Below the pieces are notes generated by a model. It was not told the DNA's origin. It ran no database searches and worked only from the letters and a program-made list of their open reading frames with translations. The position numbers and the translations under genes are program-made. A stretch of 64,000 bases of DNA from Actinomadura litoris (GTDB lineage Bacteria > Actinomycetota > Actinomycetes > Streptosporangiales > Streptosporangiaceae): NCBI RefSeq assembly GCF_009733595.1, contig NZ_WOFH01000006.1, positions 124,001 through 188,000 on the forward strand, read 5' to 3'. Positions 27,419 to 35,061 of the stretch are shown one piece after another. Numbering within the stretch: the stretch's first letter is position 1; each line of letters begins with the position of its first letter.

Positions 27419-28012
27419 TCAGCCGGTGACGCCGGACGCCAGGGTGCGGGCGGTCTCGGAGTCGGGGCCGGGCTGGGGGACGAAGACGGCGGCGCGGTAG
27501 TAGCGGAGTTCCTGGATGCTCTCGGTGATGTCGGCGAGGGCGCGGTGGCCGCCCTTCTTCTCCGGGCTGGCGAAGTAGACGCGGGGGTACCAGCGGCGGG
27601 CCAGTTCCTTGATGGAGGAGACGTCCACCATGCGGTAGTGGAGGTGGCCGTCGAGGGCGGGCATGTCGCGGGCCAGGAACGAGCGGTCGGTGGCGATGGA
27701 GTTGCCGCAGAGGGGGGCCTTCTTGGCGTCCTTGACGTGGGTGCGGATGTAGGTGAGGACGGTGTCCTCGGCCTCGGTCAGGGTGACGCCGCCGGGGAGG
27801 GCCTCCAGCAGGCCGGACGTGGTGTGCATGTCCCGGACGACCTTGGTCATCTGGGTGATCGACTCCGGCGGGGGTTTGATGATGACGTCCACGCCCTCGT
27901 CGAGGATGTTGAGTTCGCTGTCGGTCACCAGCGCGGCTATCTCGATGAGCGCGTCGTGACGCAGGTCGAGTCCTGTCATTTCGCAATCAATCCAGACCAG
28001 CCGCTCGTTCAT
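27419..28012 (-). CDS. orn: oligoribonuclease
   Basis: A 197-aa DEDDh 3'-5' exonuclease that degrades 2-5 nt RNA fragments and linear cyclic-di-GMP product pGpG to mononucleotides in the cytoplasm. The first acidic motif VWIDCEMTGLD is at residues 6-16, followed by DALIEIAALVTD, the LCGNSIATDRSFLARDMP block (second Asp) and the HRALADITESI segment with the catalytic His and last Asp. Length and motif order match the family. ATG 28012 gives the canonical N-terminus MNERLVWIDCE. It lies upstream of tRNA-His in the same direction. Confidence 0.97.
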   Translation of the reverse strand: MNERLVWIDCEMTGLDLRHDALIEIAALVTDSELNILDEGVDVIIKPPPESITQMTKVVRDMHTTSGLLEALPGGVTLTEAEDTVLTYIRTHVKDAKKAPLCGNSIATDRSFLARDMPALDGHLHYRMVDVSSIKELARRWYPRVYFASPEKKGGHRALADITESIQELRYYRAAVFVPQPGPDSETARTLASGVTG

Positions 28013-28064
28013 GGGTTCACCCTACGACCATGAACGACTGCGCGGGGCATCGAGCCGGGCCGAT

Positions 28065-28727
28065 TTACGAGGTCGGAGCCGTTTCGGTACCGCGGGCGGC
28101 GATGTGCGGGGGGACGGGGACACCGGTGTGGAGCAATGGGTCGGGGGACGGGGTGCCGAAGGTCTGGCTTACGGGGACCACTCCGGCCCAGACGTCGAGC
28201 GCGTAGTCCTCCTCGTCGTCTCCGGGTGGACCCTGGCGGGTCTTGACGGACGCCTCGTCAAGGGAGAGGGCGAGGACGGTGGTGGCGGCCAGCTCCTTGC
28301 GGGTGGGCTGGCGGGCGACGTCCCACTGGCCGGGGGCGAGGCGGTCCACGATCGCGCGGAGGCCGGCGAGCTTCTCGTCGCCGGTGGTGAGGCGCGGGGT
28401 GCCGTAGATCACCGCGCTGCGGTAGTTGATCGAGTGGTGGAACAGGGAGCGGGCGATGACGAGGCCGTCCAGGTGGGTGACGGTGACGCAGATCTCCTGG
28501 GACGGGGCGGTCATGAGGCTGCGCGCGCCGGTGGAGCCGTGGAGGTAGAGGGTGTCGCCGGAGCGGCCGTAGCCGGTGGGCAGGACGCGGGGCGCGCCGT
28601 CCACGATGACGCCGAGGTGGCAGATCATGCCGTCGTCGAGGATCGAGTACAGGACGGAGCGGTCGTCGCTGGAGCGCTCCGGGAGGCGGCCGAGGCGGGT
28701 GCGGTCGGTTGCGGACAGTGGGGTCAT
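28065..28727 (-). CDS. pyridoxamine 5'-phosphate oxidase-related FMN-binding split-barrel protein
   Basis: A 220-aa protein of the flavin-binding split-barrel fold. The pattern of the family is visible: a helical N-terminal part, GMICHLGVIVDGAPRVLPTG as first strands, GDTLYLHGSTGARS, EICVTVTHLDGLVIARS and HSINYRSAVIYGTPR, as in nitroimidazole-resistance (NimA)-like and PNPOx-like proteins. It probably binds FMN or a related flavin; substrate unknown. ATG 28727 is divergent from the MocR/PdxR-type regulator at 28797 and shares a 69-bp control region with a recognisable operator, so it is probably a target of that regulator, which hints at a link to vitamin B6 metabolism. Confidence 0.88.
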   Translation of the reverse strand: MTPLSATDRTRLGRLPERSSDDRSVLYSILDDGMICHLGVIVDGAPRVLPTGYGRSGDTLYLHGSTGARSLMTAPSQEICVTVTHLDGLVIARSLFHHSINYRSAVIYGTPRLTTGDEKLAGLRAIVDRLAPGQWDVARQPTRKELAATTVLALSLDEASVKTRQGPPGDDEEDYALDVWAGVVPVSQTFGTPSPDPLLHTGVPVPPHIAARGTETAPTS

Positions 28728-28749
28728 GTCCGTTTACGCTAGGAGGAGA

Positions 28750-28771
28750 GTGGCCTGGTCGGTAGGGCCAC
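28750..28771. promoter_or_regulatory. inverted PdxR-type operator between divergent genes
   Basis: GAGTGGCCTG (around 28748-28757) and, on the other strand, AAGTGGCCCTA (around 28773-28763) face each other, with the perfect core GTGGCC/GGCCAC at 28750-28755 and 28766-28771. This resembles the AAAGTGGW-CTA half-site known for corynebacterial PdxR. It sits in the 69-bp gap between the split-barrel gene and the MocR-type regulator. Confidence 0.6.
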
Positions 28772-28796
28772 TTGGGGCCGATAGCGGGAGACCAGT

Positions 28797-30170
28797 TTGT
28801 CGATAGACCTGCCGCTCGTCGTCGACCGGCACGCCGAGGAGCCGATGAACGCCCAGCTCGTGGCGCAGTTGCGGGCGGCGATGCGGGACGGACGGCTCGC
28901 CGCGGGGGAGCGGTTGCCCGGCAGCCGCGCGCTGGCGGGGCTGCTCGGCGTGAGCCGGACGGTGGTGACGGAGGCGTACGAGCAACTGCACGCGGAAGGC
29001 TGGCTGGAGGGGCGGCACGGCTCCGGGACGTATGTGACCGACGGCGTCGCCCCCGTGCCGCTGCCCAAGCCGATCGTGGACCAGGCCGTCTACCGGACGT
29101 CGGTGCCGGGGATGCTCGATCTGCGCGCGGGGGTCGCGTGGGTCGGGGCGCTGGACACGCCCGCGTGGCGGCGGGCGTGGCGGATCGCGGCGGGGATGCC
29201 GCCGCAGGAGCGGCAGGAGCCGCACGGGATGGCGGAGTTGCGGGTGGCGCTGGCCGACTACACGCGGCGCAGCCGGGGGGTGAGCTGCCCGGCCGAGGGG
29301 CTGCTGGTCACGCGGGGGGCGACCAGCGGGCTCGATCTGCTGGCGGCGACCGTGCTGCGGCCGGGCGACCGGGTCGGGATCGAGGAGCCGGGGTGGCCGC
29401 GGGCGTGGACGGTGCTGGCGGGACGCGGCGCCGTGCCGGTGCCGTGCCCGGTGGACGAGCACGGGCTGGTCGTCGACGGGCTCCCGGACGACCTGCGGCT
29501 GATCTACACGACGCCCTCGCACCAGTTCCCGCTGGGCGGGGTGCTGCCCGTCCGGCGGAGGCAGGCGCTGCTGGCGTGGGCGCGGCGCACCGGGGCGCTG
29601 GTGGTGGAGGACGACTACGACGGCGAGTTCCGCTACGACGTCGCGCCGCTGCCCGCGCTGTACGGCCTGGACCCGGACGTCGTCGTCTACCTGGGCACCA
29701 CCGCGAAGATCCTCACCGCGGACATGGGGGTCGGCTGGCTGGTGGGGCGCCCGGAGCTGGTCGCGGCGATCGCCGGCCGGCGGGAGGAGCTGAACGACCG
29801 GACGGCGGTGGTGCCGCAGCACGCGCTGACGCTGCTCCTCGAACGCGGCGACCTGGACCGCTACGTCCGGCGGATGCGGGCGGAGTACGCGCGGCGGCGG
29901 GAGGCGGTCGTCGGGGCGCTGGACGGGCTGCGCCTGCGCGGCGACACCGCGGGCCTGCACCTGGTCGTGGACGTGCCGGGCCCGGTCGCGGACCGGGTCG
30001 TCGAGGAGGCGGCCGGTCACCGCATCCTGGTGGAGACGCTCGGCCGCTGCCACCGCGGCCCGGGCGACCCGTTCACCGGTCTGGTGATCGGTTACGGGTC
30101 CGCCCCGGGGCTCGCCGAGCTGCGGTGGGGGTGCGGAGTCGTCCGCGACCTCGTCTTGGAGAGCGGTTAG
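28797..30170 (+). CDS. pdxR: MocR/PdxR-family regulator (GntR HTH fused to aminotransferase fold)
   Basis: A 457-aa regulator. Residues 15-80 are a GntR winged helix (LRAAMRDGRLAAGERLPGSR, then LAGLLGVSRTVVTEAYEQL), and residues 110-450 have the fold-type I aminotransferase shape: TRGATSGLDLLAATVLRPGD, VVEDDYDGEFRYD and YLGTTAKILTADMGVGWLV with the PLP-lysine in TTAKIL. Such proteins sense pyridoxal phosphate and control vitamin B6 or amine metabolism. The start is TTG 28797 after GGGAG. It is divergent from the split-barrel oxidase-like gene, with an inverted operator between them. Its stop overlaps the convergent gene at 30167 by 4 bp. MocR is certain; naming it pdxR rests on the operator and neighbour. 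Confidence 0.85.
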   Translation: MSIDLPLVVDRHAEEPMNAQLVAQLRAAMRDGRLAAGERLPGSRALAGLLGVSRTVVTEAYEQLHAEGWLEGRHGSGTYVTDGVAPVPLPKPIVDQAVYRTSVPGMLDLRAGVAWVGALDTPAWRRAWRIAAGMPPQERQEPHGMAELRVALADYTRRSRGVSCPAEGLLVTRGATSGLDLLAATVLRPGDRVGIEEPGWPRAWTVLAGRGAVPVPCPVDEHGLVVDGLPDDLRLIYTTPSHQFPLGGVLPVRRRQALLAWARRTGALVVEDDYDGEFRYDVAPLPALYGLDPDVVVYLGTTAKILTADMGVGWLVGRPELVAAIAGRREELNDRTAVVPQHALTLLLERGDLDRYVRRMRAEYARRREAVVGALDGLRLRGDTAGLHLVVDVPGPVADRVVEEAAGHRILVETLGRCHRGPGDPFTGLVIGYGSAPGLAELRWGCGVVRDLVLESG

Positions 30171-30931
30171 TTCGACATCGCGCGGGGGCGCGCGCCGGGG
30201 GCGGCCAGGTGGTCGGGCGGCGCGGCGACCGGGAGGGGGCTCGGACGGGCCGGGACGGGGGAGGGCCCCGGCGGCGTGTGGTCGGGGCCCTGCCGGGGGG
30301 CGTCGCCGAGGCGGGACGGGCGCGGCACCAGCCGGGCACCGGCCGGTTCGGGGATCGGCGCGCGCGTCGTGGGCAGCGGCGCGACCGGGGTGTTCGGGCC
30401 GGTGATGCGGCGGATGTCGATGCCGCCCGGGTCGGGACGGTCGGCGACCGGGACCTGCGAGGCGCCGAAGTGGCCGCCGCGCGCCCAGTCCTTGCGGGCG
30501 CGCAGGGAGTGGTAGGACTGCGGGGAGGGCAGCGGCGGGCCCGCGGGCCAGCGGCGCTCGACGCCCCAGGTGTCCAGCCAGCCGACGATCGCCTCGACGC
30601 CGATCATGAGGGCGGCGGTGAAGGGGACGCGGGCCTGGCCGATCACGACGACCTGGAGGCAGGCGCGGCCCTCGCGGCTGACGGGGTCGCCGAGCAGCCG
30701 GGCGGCGCGGGTGGCGGGCAGCGTCTGGATGATCTCGCCGGTGCCGGGGTGCCACACCAGGTGCGCGGGCCGGTCCTCCTTGACCATGTCGGCGGCGACC
30801 GAGCGTGCCGAGACGGTACGGGGGTCGGACTCGCTGGCGAACCAGACGACCCGGGGAGCGCCTCCTCCCAGTCTTCCCCCGTCCTGTCGCGCCGGCATAC
30901 GGCCGGCTCCCGGCAGCCATGCGTCTGCCAC
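30167..30931 (-). CDS. conserved actinobacterial protein, amidase-like core, proline-rich tail
   Basis: A 254-aa protein when started at GTG 30931, which has GGGGGGA directly upstream; a TTG five codons earlier (30946) is also open. The N-terminal 160 residues contain conserved-looking blocks PRVVWFASESDPRTVSARSV, RPAHLVWHPGTGEIIQTLPA and GGHFGASQVPVADRPDPGG. The combination of a W-x-P-x-TGEI-x-Q stretch and a late GHFG-x-SQVP block recalls N-acetylmuramoyl-alanine amidase-like (peptidoglycan recognition) proteins, but I cannot assign zinc ligands. The last 90 residues are a proline-rich disordered tail. No signal peptide is visible, which argues against a cell-wall enzyme. It converges on the MocR regulator. 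Function unknown. Confidence 0.65.
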   Translation of the reverse strand: MADAWLPGAGRMPARQDGGRLGGGAPRVVWFASESDPRTVSARSVAADMVKEDRPAHLVWHPGTGEIIQTLPATRAARLLGDPVSREGRACLQVVVIGQARVPFTAALMIGVEAIVGWLDTWGVERRWPAGPPLPSPQSYHSLRARKDWARGGHFGASQVPVADRPDPGGIDIRRITGPNTPVAPLPTTRAPIPEPAGARLVPRPSRLGDAPRQGPDHTPPGPSPVPARPSPLPVAAPPDHLAAPGARPRAMSN

Positions 30932-31405
30932 GGTGTGTCCCCCCAATCGGGCGGTCTAGCCCCGAGTGGTCTAGTCCCTGTAGTAGCCCAGCGGGACACA
31001 AAAGTCCAGCTTGCCGCCATGGGCCGGATATGGCGGCTTACGACCTCCATGCCGGAAGAGGTCCACTCTGCTCGGGTGTCGTCGCAGATGCGTACCCCGG
31101 CCGTCCTCCGAATCCACCTTGTGGTCGGGGATTCCTGGGGAAGTTTCATGTCCTGTGGTGGGGTACAGGGTACGTAGCCCCAGGTCAGCCCTAAAACCGG
31201 GGGGATGCTGAAGGTTGCCTGCATGGCGGCCGGAAGTGGCCTGCCGCCGCGGTATCCGTACCGGTCGCGCCGCGCGTCCAGCGGTCATCGCCGCAGATCA
31301 CACGGGGTTCGCACGGAGAAAAGCGGCGCCGTTCACCGACGGTGCGGCAGACGGGGACGCGCGCCCGTGGCCCGCCACGAGCGCGCGTCCTGTCCGCGAC
31401 GATCC
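30932..31405. other. gap with no supported gene
   Basis: This 474-bp stretch holds the upstream region of the amidase-like gene and the 3' flank of the first fused sigma factor gene. Short frames on both strands lack ribosome binding sites and look random. No clear hairpin terminator was found. Confidence 0.4.
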
Positions 31406-32896
31406 TCAGCAGTGGTAGGAGACGCCCGCGGAGCCGCCGGGGGAGAACGACACCGATCCGCTGCGGTTGCCGAGGCAGAGGCCGCCCTCGCGCCACACCC
31501 GCACGCTCGTCGACTGGCCCGCCGACAGCTGCCCGGAGCCGCCCGCCTCCACGGGGCCGTCGGTGCCGGTGACGCGCCAGGACACGGGGCCTCCGACGGC
31601 GGTGATCCGGACGGTGCACGAGTCGTCGTAGCCCATGCTGCACCCCTGCGCCGACAGCGTGCCGGGCTGCGAGGGCGGAGGCGGGTCGTCGTGGTCCTTC
31701 GGCGGCGGCGTCTTCGAGGGGGTCTTGGACGGCGTCTTGGACGGCGACTTCGACGGCGACGCGGACGGGGACTTCGACGGCGACGCCGACGACCGCGAGG
31801 GGGACGGGCTGGTCGGCGAGGGGTCCGCGCTCGTCCCGGTCGGGGAGCCGCTGCCGCTGTCACCCGGCGCCGGGCCGGACGCGCCGGCCTGGGGGGTGGA
31901 GCCGCCGCCGTCCTCCTCGCCGCCGAACGCCGACATCGCGCCGACCAGCACCACGACCGCGGCGACCGCGGCGGCGGCGACGCCGATCAGCGGGCCGCGG
32001 CGGCGGCGCGACTCGCGGTCGCGGGCGCGCGAGGGGGCGGGCTCGTAGGGGAGCGGCCAGCCGTACTCGTCGAACGGCTCGGTCCAGGCGGCGATGGCGC
32101 GCCGGTTGTCGGCGCGGTCGGCGGCGGTCGCGGCGGTCAGCACGTCCAGCCGCAGGTCGGCGGGGATCGCCGCGATCGGCAGCACCGACAGGAGCCGGTC
32201 GGGCGGCAGCGGCGGGGTGTCGCGCGCCCCGCACACCGGGCAGCTCGCGACGTGCCGGACGAGGGACGCCGAGGTCTGCGGCGACAGCGGCCACGACTCG
32301 GTCAGCGCCGAGACGCTGGGGCAGTCCTTCCAGTGGTTCTGCGCGATGAGGGCCGCGTGCAGGGCGGCGGCGAGGTCCTCGCGGGACTTCTCCACCAGCT
32401 CCAGGGTCTCCTCCAGCGGCATCCCGAACACGCCGGACAGGTCGACCTCGTCCAGCTCGTGCCGCACCGACAGATCGATGGCCTCGCGCTGGCGCCCGGA
32501 CAGCGCGGCGAGCGCGCTGTGGGCGAGCAGGCGCCGCTCCTCGCGGCGGGCGAGCTGGTCGTCGGTGAGGTCGTCGTCGGCCTCCGGCGCCTCCTGGCCG
32601 GTGTGCCGGTTCGGGCTGTCGCGCCGCCGCATGCACTCCTTGCGCGCGATCGCGTACAGCCAGCCGCGCAGCCGGTCGGGCTCGTTGAGCCGTCCGACGT
32701 GCTCGCGGGCCGCGATGACGCAGTTGCGCAGCGCCCCGGCGGCCTCGACGCGGTCGCGCAGCAGGCCGTGGCAGTAGTCGTAGAGGAACGGCGCGTAGGT
32801 GTCGTAGACCTCGGTCAGCGCGATGACGTCGCCGTCGCGGAGTGCCTCCGCGAGCCTGATGTCGTCGGACTGACCGGGCCCTGGCTCACCGGCCAC
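31406..32896 (-). CDS. ECF sigma factor fused to zinc anti-sigma-like segment, membrane span and extracellular domain
   Basis: A 496-aa membrane-tethered sigma factor. Residues 13-95 resemble sigma-70 region 2 (LAEALRDGDVIALTEVYDTY, RLRGWLYAIARKECMRR) and 120-180 region 4 (LSGRQREAIDLSVRHELDEV). A zinc-binding anti-sigma-like motif H215-x3-C219-x2-C222 follows. Residues 301-325 are a single transmembrane helix after an Arg-rich stop (RRRR). Outside the membrane lie a Ser/Pro/Lys linker (about 335-415) and a beta-rich domain with three cysteines to the C-terminus. The start is GTG 32896 after GGAGGGA. A paralogue with the same layout lies immediately upstream (33137). ECF factors with fused C-terminal anti-sigma-like extensions are known in Actinobacteria. 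Release by proteolysis after an envelope signal is a reasonable inference, not shown. Confidence 0.83.
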   Translation of the reverse strand: MAGEPGPGQSDDIRLAEALRDGDVIALTEVYDTYAPFLYDYCHGLLRDRVEAAGALRNCVIAAREHVGRLNEPDRLRGWLYAIARKECMRRRDSPNRHTGQEAPEADDDLTDDQLARREERRLLAHSALAALSGRQREAIDLSVRHELDEVDLSGVFGMPLEETLELVEKSREDLAAALHAALIAQNHWKDCPSVSALTESWPLSPQTSASLVRHVASCPVCGARDTPPLPPDRLLSVLPIAAIPADLRLDVLTAATAADRADNRRAIAAWTEPFDEYGWPLPYEPAPSRARDRESRRRRGPLIGVAAAAVAAVVVLVGAMSAFGGEEDGGGSTPQAGASGPAPGDSGSGSPTGTSADPSPTSPSPSRSSASPSKSPSASPSKSPSKTPSKTPSKTPPPKDHDDPPPPSQPGTLSAQGCSMGYDDSCTVRITAVGGPVSWRVTGTDGPVEAGGSGQLSAGQSTSVRVWREGGLCLGNRSGSVSFSPGGSAGVSYHC

Positions 32897-33136
32897 GGGA
32901 TCCCTCCAGATGAGTCGGTGTCGTTGATCGTGCGCCCGGGGAGGGGGTCCCCGAGCGAGCGCCGACGCCTGACCGCCCGCACTGGTTGCCCGATCTTGCC
33001 ACCAAGTTCCTGGATTTTCTCCCCTATGTGCGGATTTATGTGACCAGCACGGTACGCCCCGTGGCCGTCTGGCCTTGTAGAGCCGGGGTTTCGCCCCTGA
33101 ATGTGATGTGGATCACTCTTGACTTTCGGGGTGCCG

Positions 33137-34633
33137 TCAGCCTTGTTCGGGGCACGTCAGAGTGATCGACGCGGCGCCGCCGGGCGAGAAGCTCACCGAT
33201 CCCGTTCCGCCGCCCGGCGGGCACCCGCCGTTGAGCGTCACGGTGACGGGCCGCGAGCCTCCGGCGGGGACCCGTCCGCCGCCCGGGCTGACGCTGAGGA
33301 AGGGCGAGTGGCTCGCGACATGCCAGTTCACAGGCCCGCCGGACGCCGTCAACGTCACCGTGCAACTGCCACCGGGCCCGGCGATGGCGCACCCGCTCGC
33401 CGAGAGCGTCCCCGGCCGCGACTGGGTGGGGGTCGACCGCGGCGGACGGGACGAGGGGTGCCGCGTCGGCGTCCGGGTGGGCGTCGGGGTGGTCGGCGAC
33501 GGCGTCGTCGGCGTGGGCGTCGGCGTGCCGCTCTCCGTCGGCGTGGGCGAGTCCGAGGGCTCCTCGCTCTCGCTGGGCGACTCCGACGGGTCGTCCACCG
33601 ATGCCGACAGGCTCCCGCCGGGGCCGGTCGCGCTCGTCGGCTTCTTGGACGAGTCGGGCATCAGGAAGAACGCCCCGGCGACGATGAGGACGACCGCCGC
33701 GGCGGCCGCGAGGGCCGGCCAGAGCGCACGCGGCGTCCGCCGGGACGGCTCCTCCGGCGGCGCCGTCTCGCCCGCCGCCATCGGCCAGCCCCGGTCGTCG
33801 AACGGCCCGGCGCGGTGCGCGATCGCGCCGAGGTCGGCGGCCAGCGCCGGGTCGGTGGCGGTCGCGAGGACGAGGCCGCGCAGGTCCGTCGGCATCATCG
33901 CGACCGGCAGCACCTGGAGCAGCCGCGGCGCCGACAGCCGCTCGCGCCGGACGTGGCAGACAGGGCAGCGGCCTATGTGCTCGGCGACCCGTGCCGCGAG
34001 CGGCGGCGGCAGCGGCCACGGGGCGTCGCCGACGAGCGCGGCGAGGTCCGGGCAGTCGCCGCGCCCGGTGCGGGCGACGAACGCGACGGCGAGCGCGTCG
34101 TCGAGGCGGGCGCGGGCCTCGGCCACCAGCGCCGTCGCCTCCTGGCCGTCCATGCCGAGGACGCCGGAGACCTCCAGCGGGTCGAGGCCGTGCCGCAGCA
34201 CGAGGTCGAGGGACTCGCGCTCGCGCCCGCGCAGGCCCGCCAGCGCGCCGTGGACGAGCTGCCGCGCCTCCTGCCGCCGGGCGCGCTCCGCCTCGTCCAC
34301 GAAGCCGTCCTCGACCTCCGGGGCCTCATGCCGCCCGGCCGGCCGGTCTGGATCCCGCAGCCGGCGCAGGCACTCGCCTCGGACGAGCGTGTACAGCCAG
34401 GCGCGGAACCACTCCGGCTCGCGCAGGGCGGGCACGTGCGCGTACGCGGCGATGAGCGCGTCGTGCAGGGCCCCGGCGGCGAGCTCCTGGTCGCGCAGCA
34501 GCGCGTGGCAGTAGTCGTAGAGCCGCGCCGCGTAGCGGTCCATCACCTGGATGAGCGCGCCGGGATCGCCGGCGGCGAGCGCCCGCGCGAGCCTTTCGTC
34601 GTCGGCGCGGTCGAGGCTGGGCCAACCGGACAC
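33137..34633 (-). CDS. second membrane-tethered ECF sigma factor, paralogue of the gene at 31406
   Basis: A 498-aa protein with the same layout as its neighbour: region 2 (RLARALAAGDPGALIQVMDR, WFRAWLYTLVRGECLRRL), region 4 (LRGRERESLDLVLRHGLDPL), zinc motif H219-x3-C223-x2-C226, transmembrane helix 304-325, a Ser/Pro/Thr linker and an extracellular domain (GTLSASGCAIAG to the end) that resembles the paralogue's C-terminal domain. I chose GTG 34633 because GGGAGG lies 6 bp upstream; the open frame extends further up but that part is proline/arginine-rich and not sigma-like. The 240-bp gap to the paralogue suggests separate promoters. The pair probably arose by tandem duplication and may sense different envelope ligands. 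Confidence 0.82.
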   Translation of the reverse strand: MSGWPSLDRADDERLARALAAGDPGALIQVMDRYAARLYDYCHALLRDQELAAGALHDALIAAYAHVPALREPEWFRAWLYTLVRGECLRRLRDPDRPAGRHEAPEVEDGFVDEAERARRQEARQLVHGALAGLRGRERESLDLVLRHGLDPLEVSGVLGMDGQEATALVAEARARLDDALAVAFVARTGRGDCPDLAALVGDAPWPLPPPLAARVAEHIGRCPVCHVRRERLSAPRLLQVLPVAMMPTDLRGLVLATATDPALAADLGAIAHRAGPFDDRGWPMAAGETAPPEEPSRRTPRALWPALAAAAAVVLIVAGAFFLMPDSSKKPTSATGPGGSLSASVDDPSESPSESEEPSDSPTPTESGTPTPTPTTPSPTTPTPTRTPTRHPSSRPPRSTPTQSRPGTLSASGCAIAGPGGSCTVTLTASGGPVNWHVASHSPFLSVSPGGGRVPAGGSRPVTVTLNGGCPPGGGTGSVSFSPGGAASITLTCPEQG

Positions 34634-34944
34634 GAGGGCCTCCCGAGCTTGGGTGAAGCGATCCCCGGCGGACGGTCCACCGGGGATTCCAGCCGTTCGA
34701 TGGGGGATACTCGCCCGGGGCCGGGGTCGGCCTGCACACCCGTGGCGGGCGGGGCGTCCCGCGACGGCGGGACGTCCTGCGAAAGGGGGCCTTCCGCGAG
34801 AGCGGGGGGCCTGCGGAAAGTGGATCCGCTTCCCTGTGAAGGGGATCCTTTTCCAGGGCCGGGGCACCGCCCCGGGCCGGAGCCGACCGGTCGGGACCGG
34901 TGGGCCGGAACCACTCCCCGTCACCGGCAGGGAGGGAAGAGGTC
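34634..34944. other. upstream region of the second sigma gene, no gene seen
   Basis: About 310 bp with several imperfect GC-rich inverted repeats (for example GGATCC elements near 34822-34850) but no gene. It should contain the promoter of the sigma factor gene at 34633. Confidence 0.4.
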
Positions 34945-34979
34945 GGAGGCCCGACGGCCCCGCTCCCCGTCGGGCCTCC
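34945..34979 (-). terminator. terminator of the VWA membrane protein gene
   Basis: GGAGGCCCGACG (34945-34956) pairs perfectly with CGTCGGGCCTCC (34968-34979) over 12 bp with an 11-base loop. It lies 82 bp beyond the stop codon of the leftward gene ending at 35062. Confidence 0.7.
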
Positions 34980-35061
34980 ACCTAGAATGACGGGTGGTTC
35001 CGGCGTCCGGTTGACACCGATCGTGGGGAAAAATCGAGAACTTCGAACCGTGTCCGGAAGA

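Noticed and set aside
28772..31177. 801-aa open frame on the plus strand over the MocR gene
   Set aside because: Composition is Gly/Arg/Ala-biased and it overlaps the well-supported MocR and amidase-like genes in another frame.
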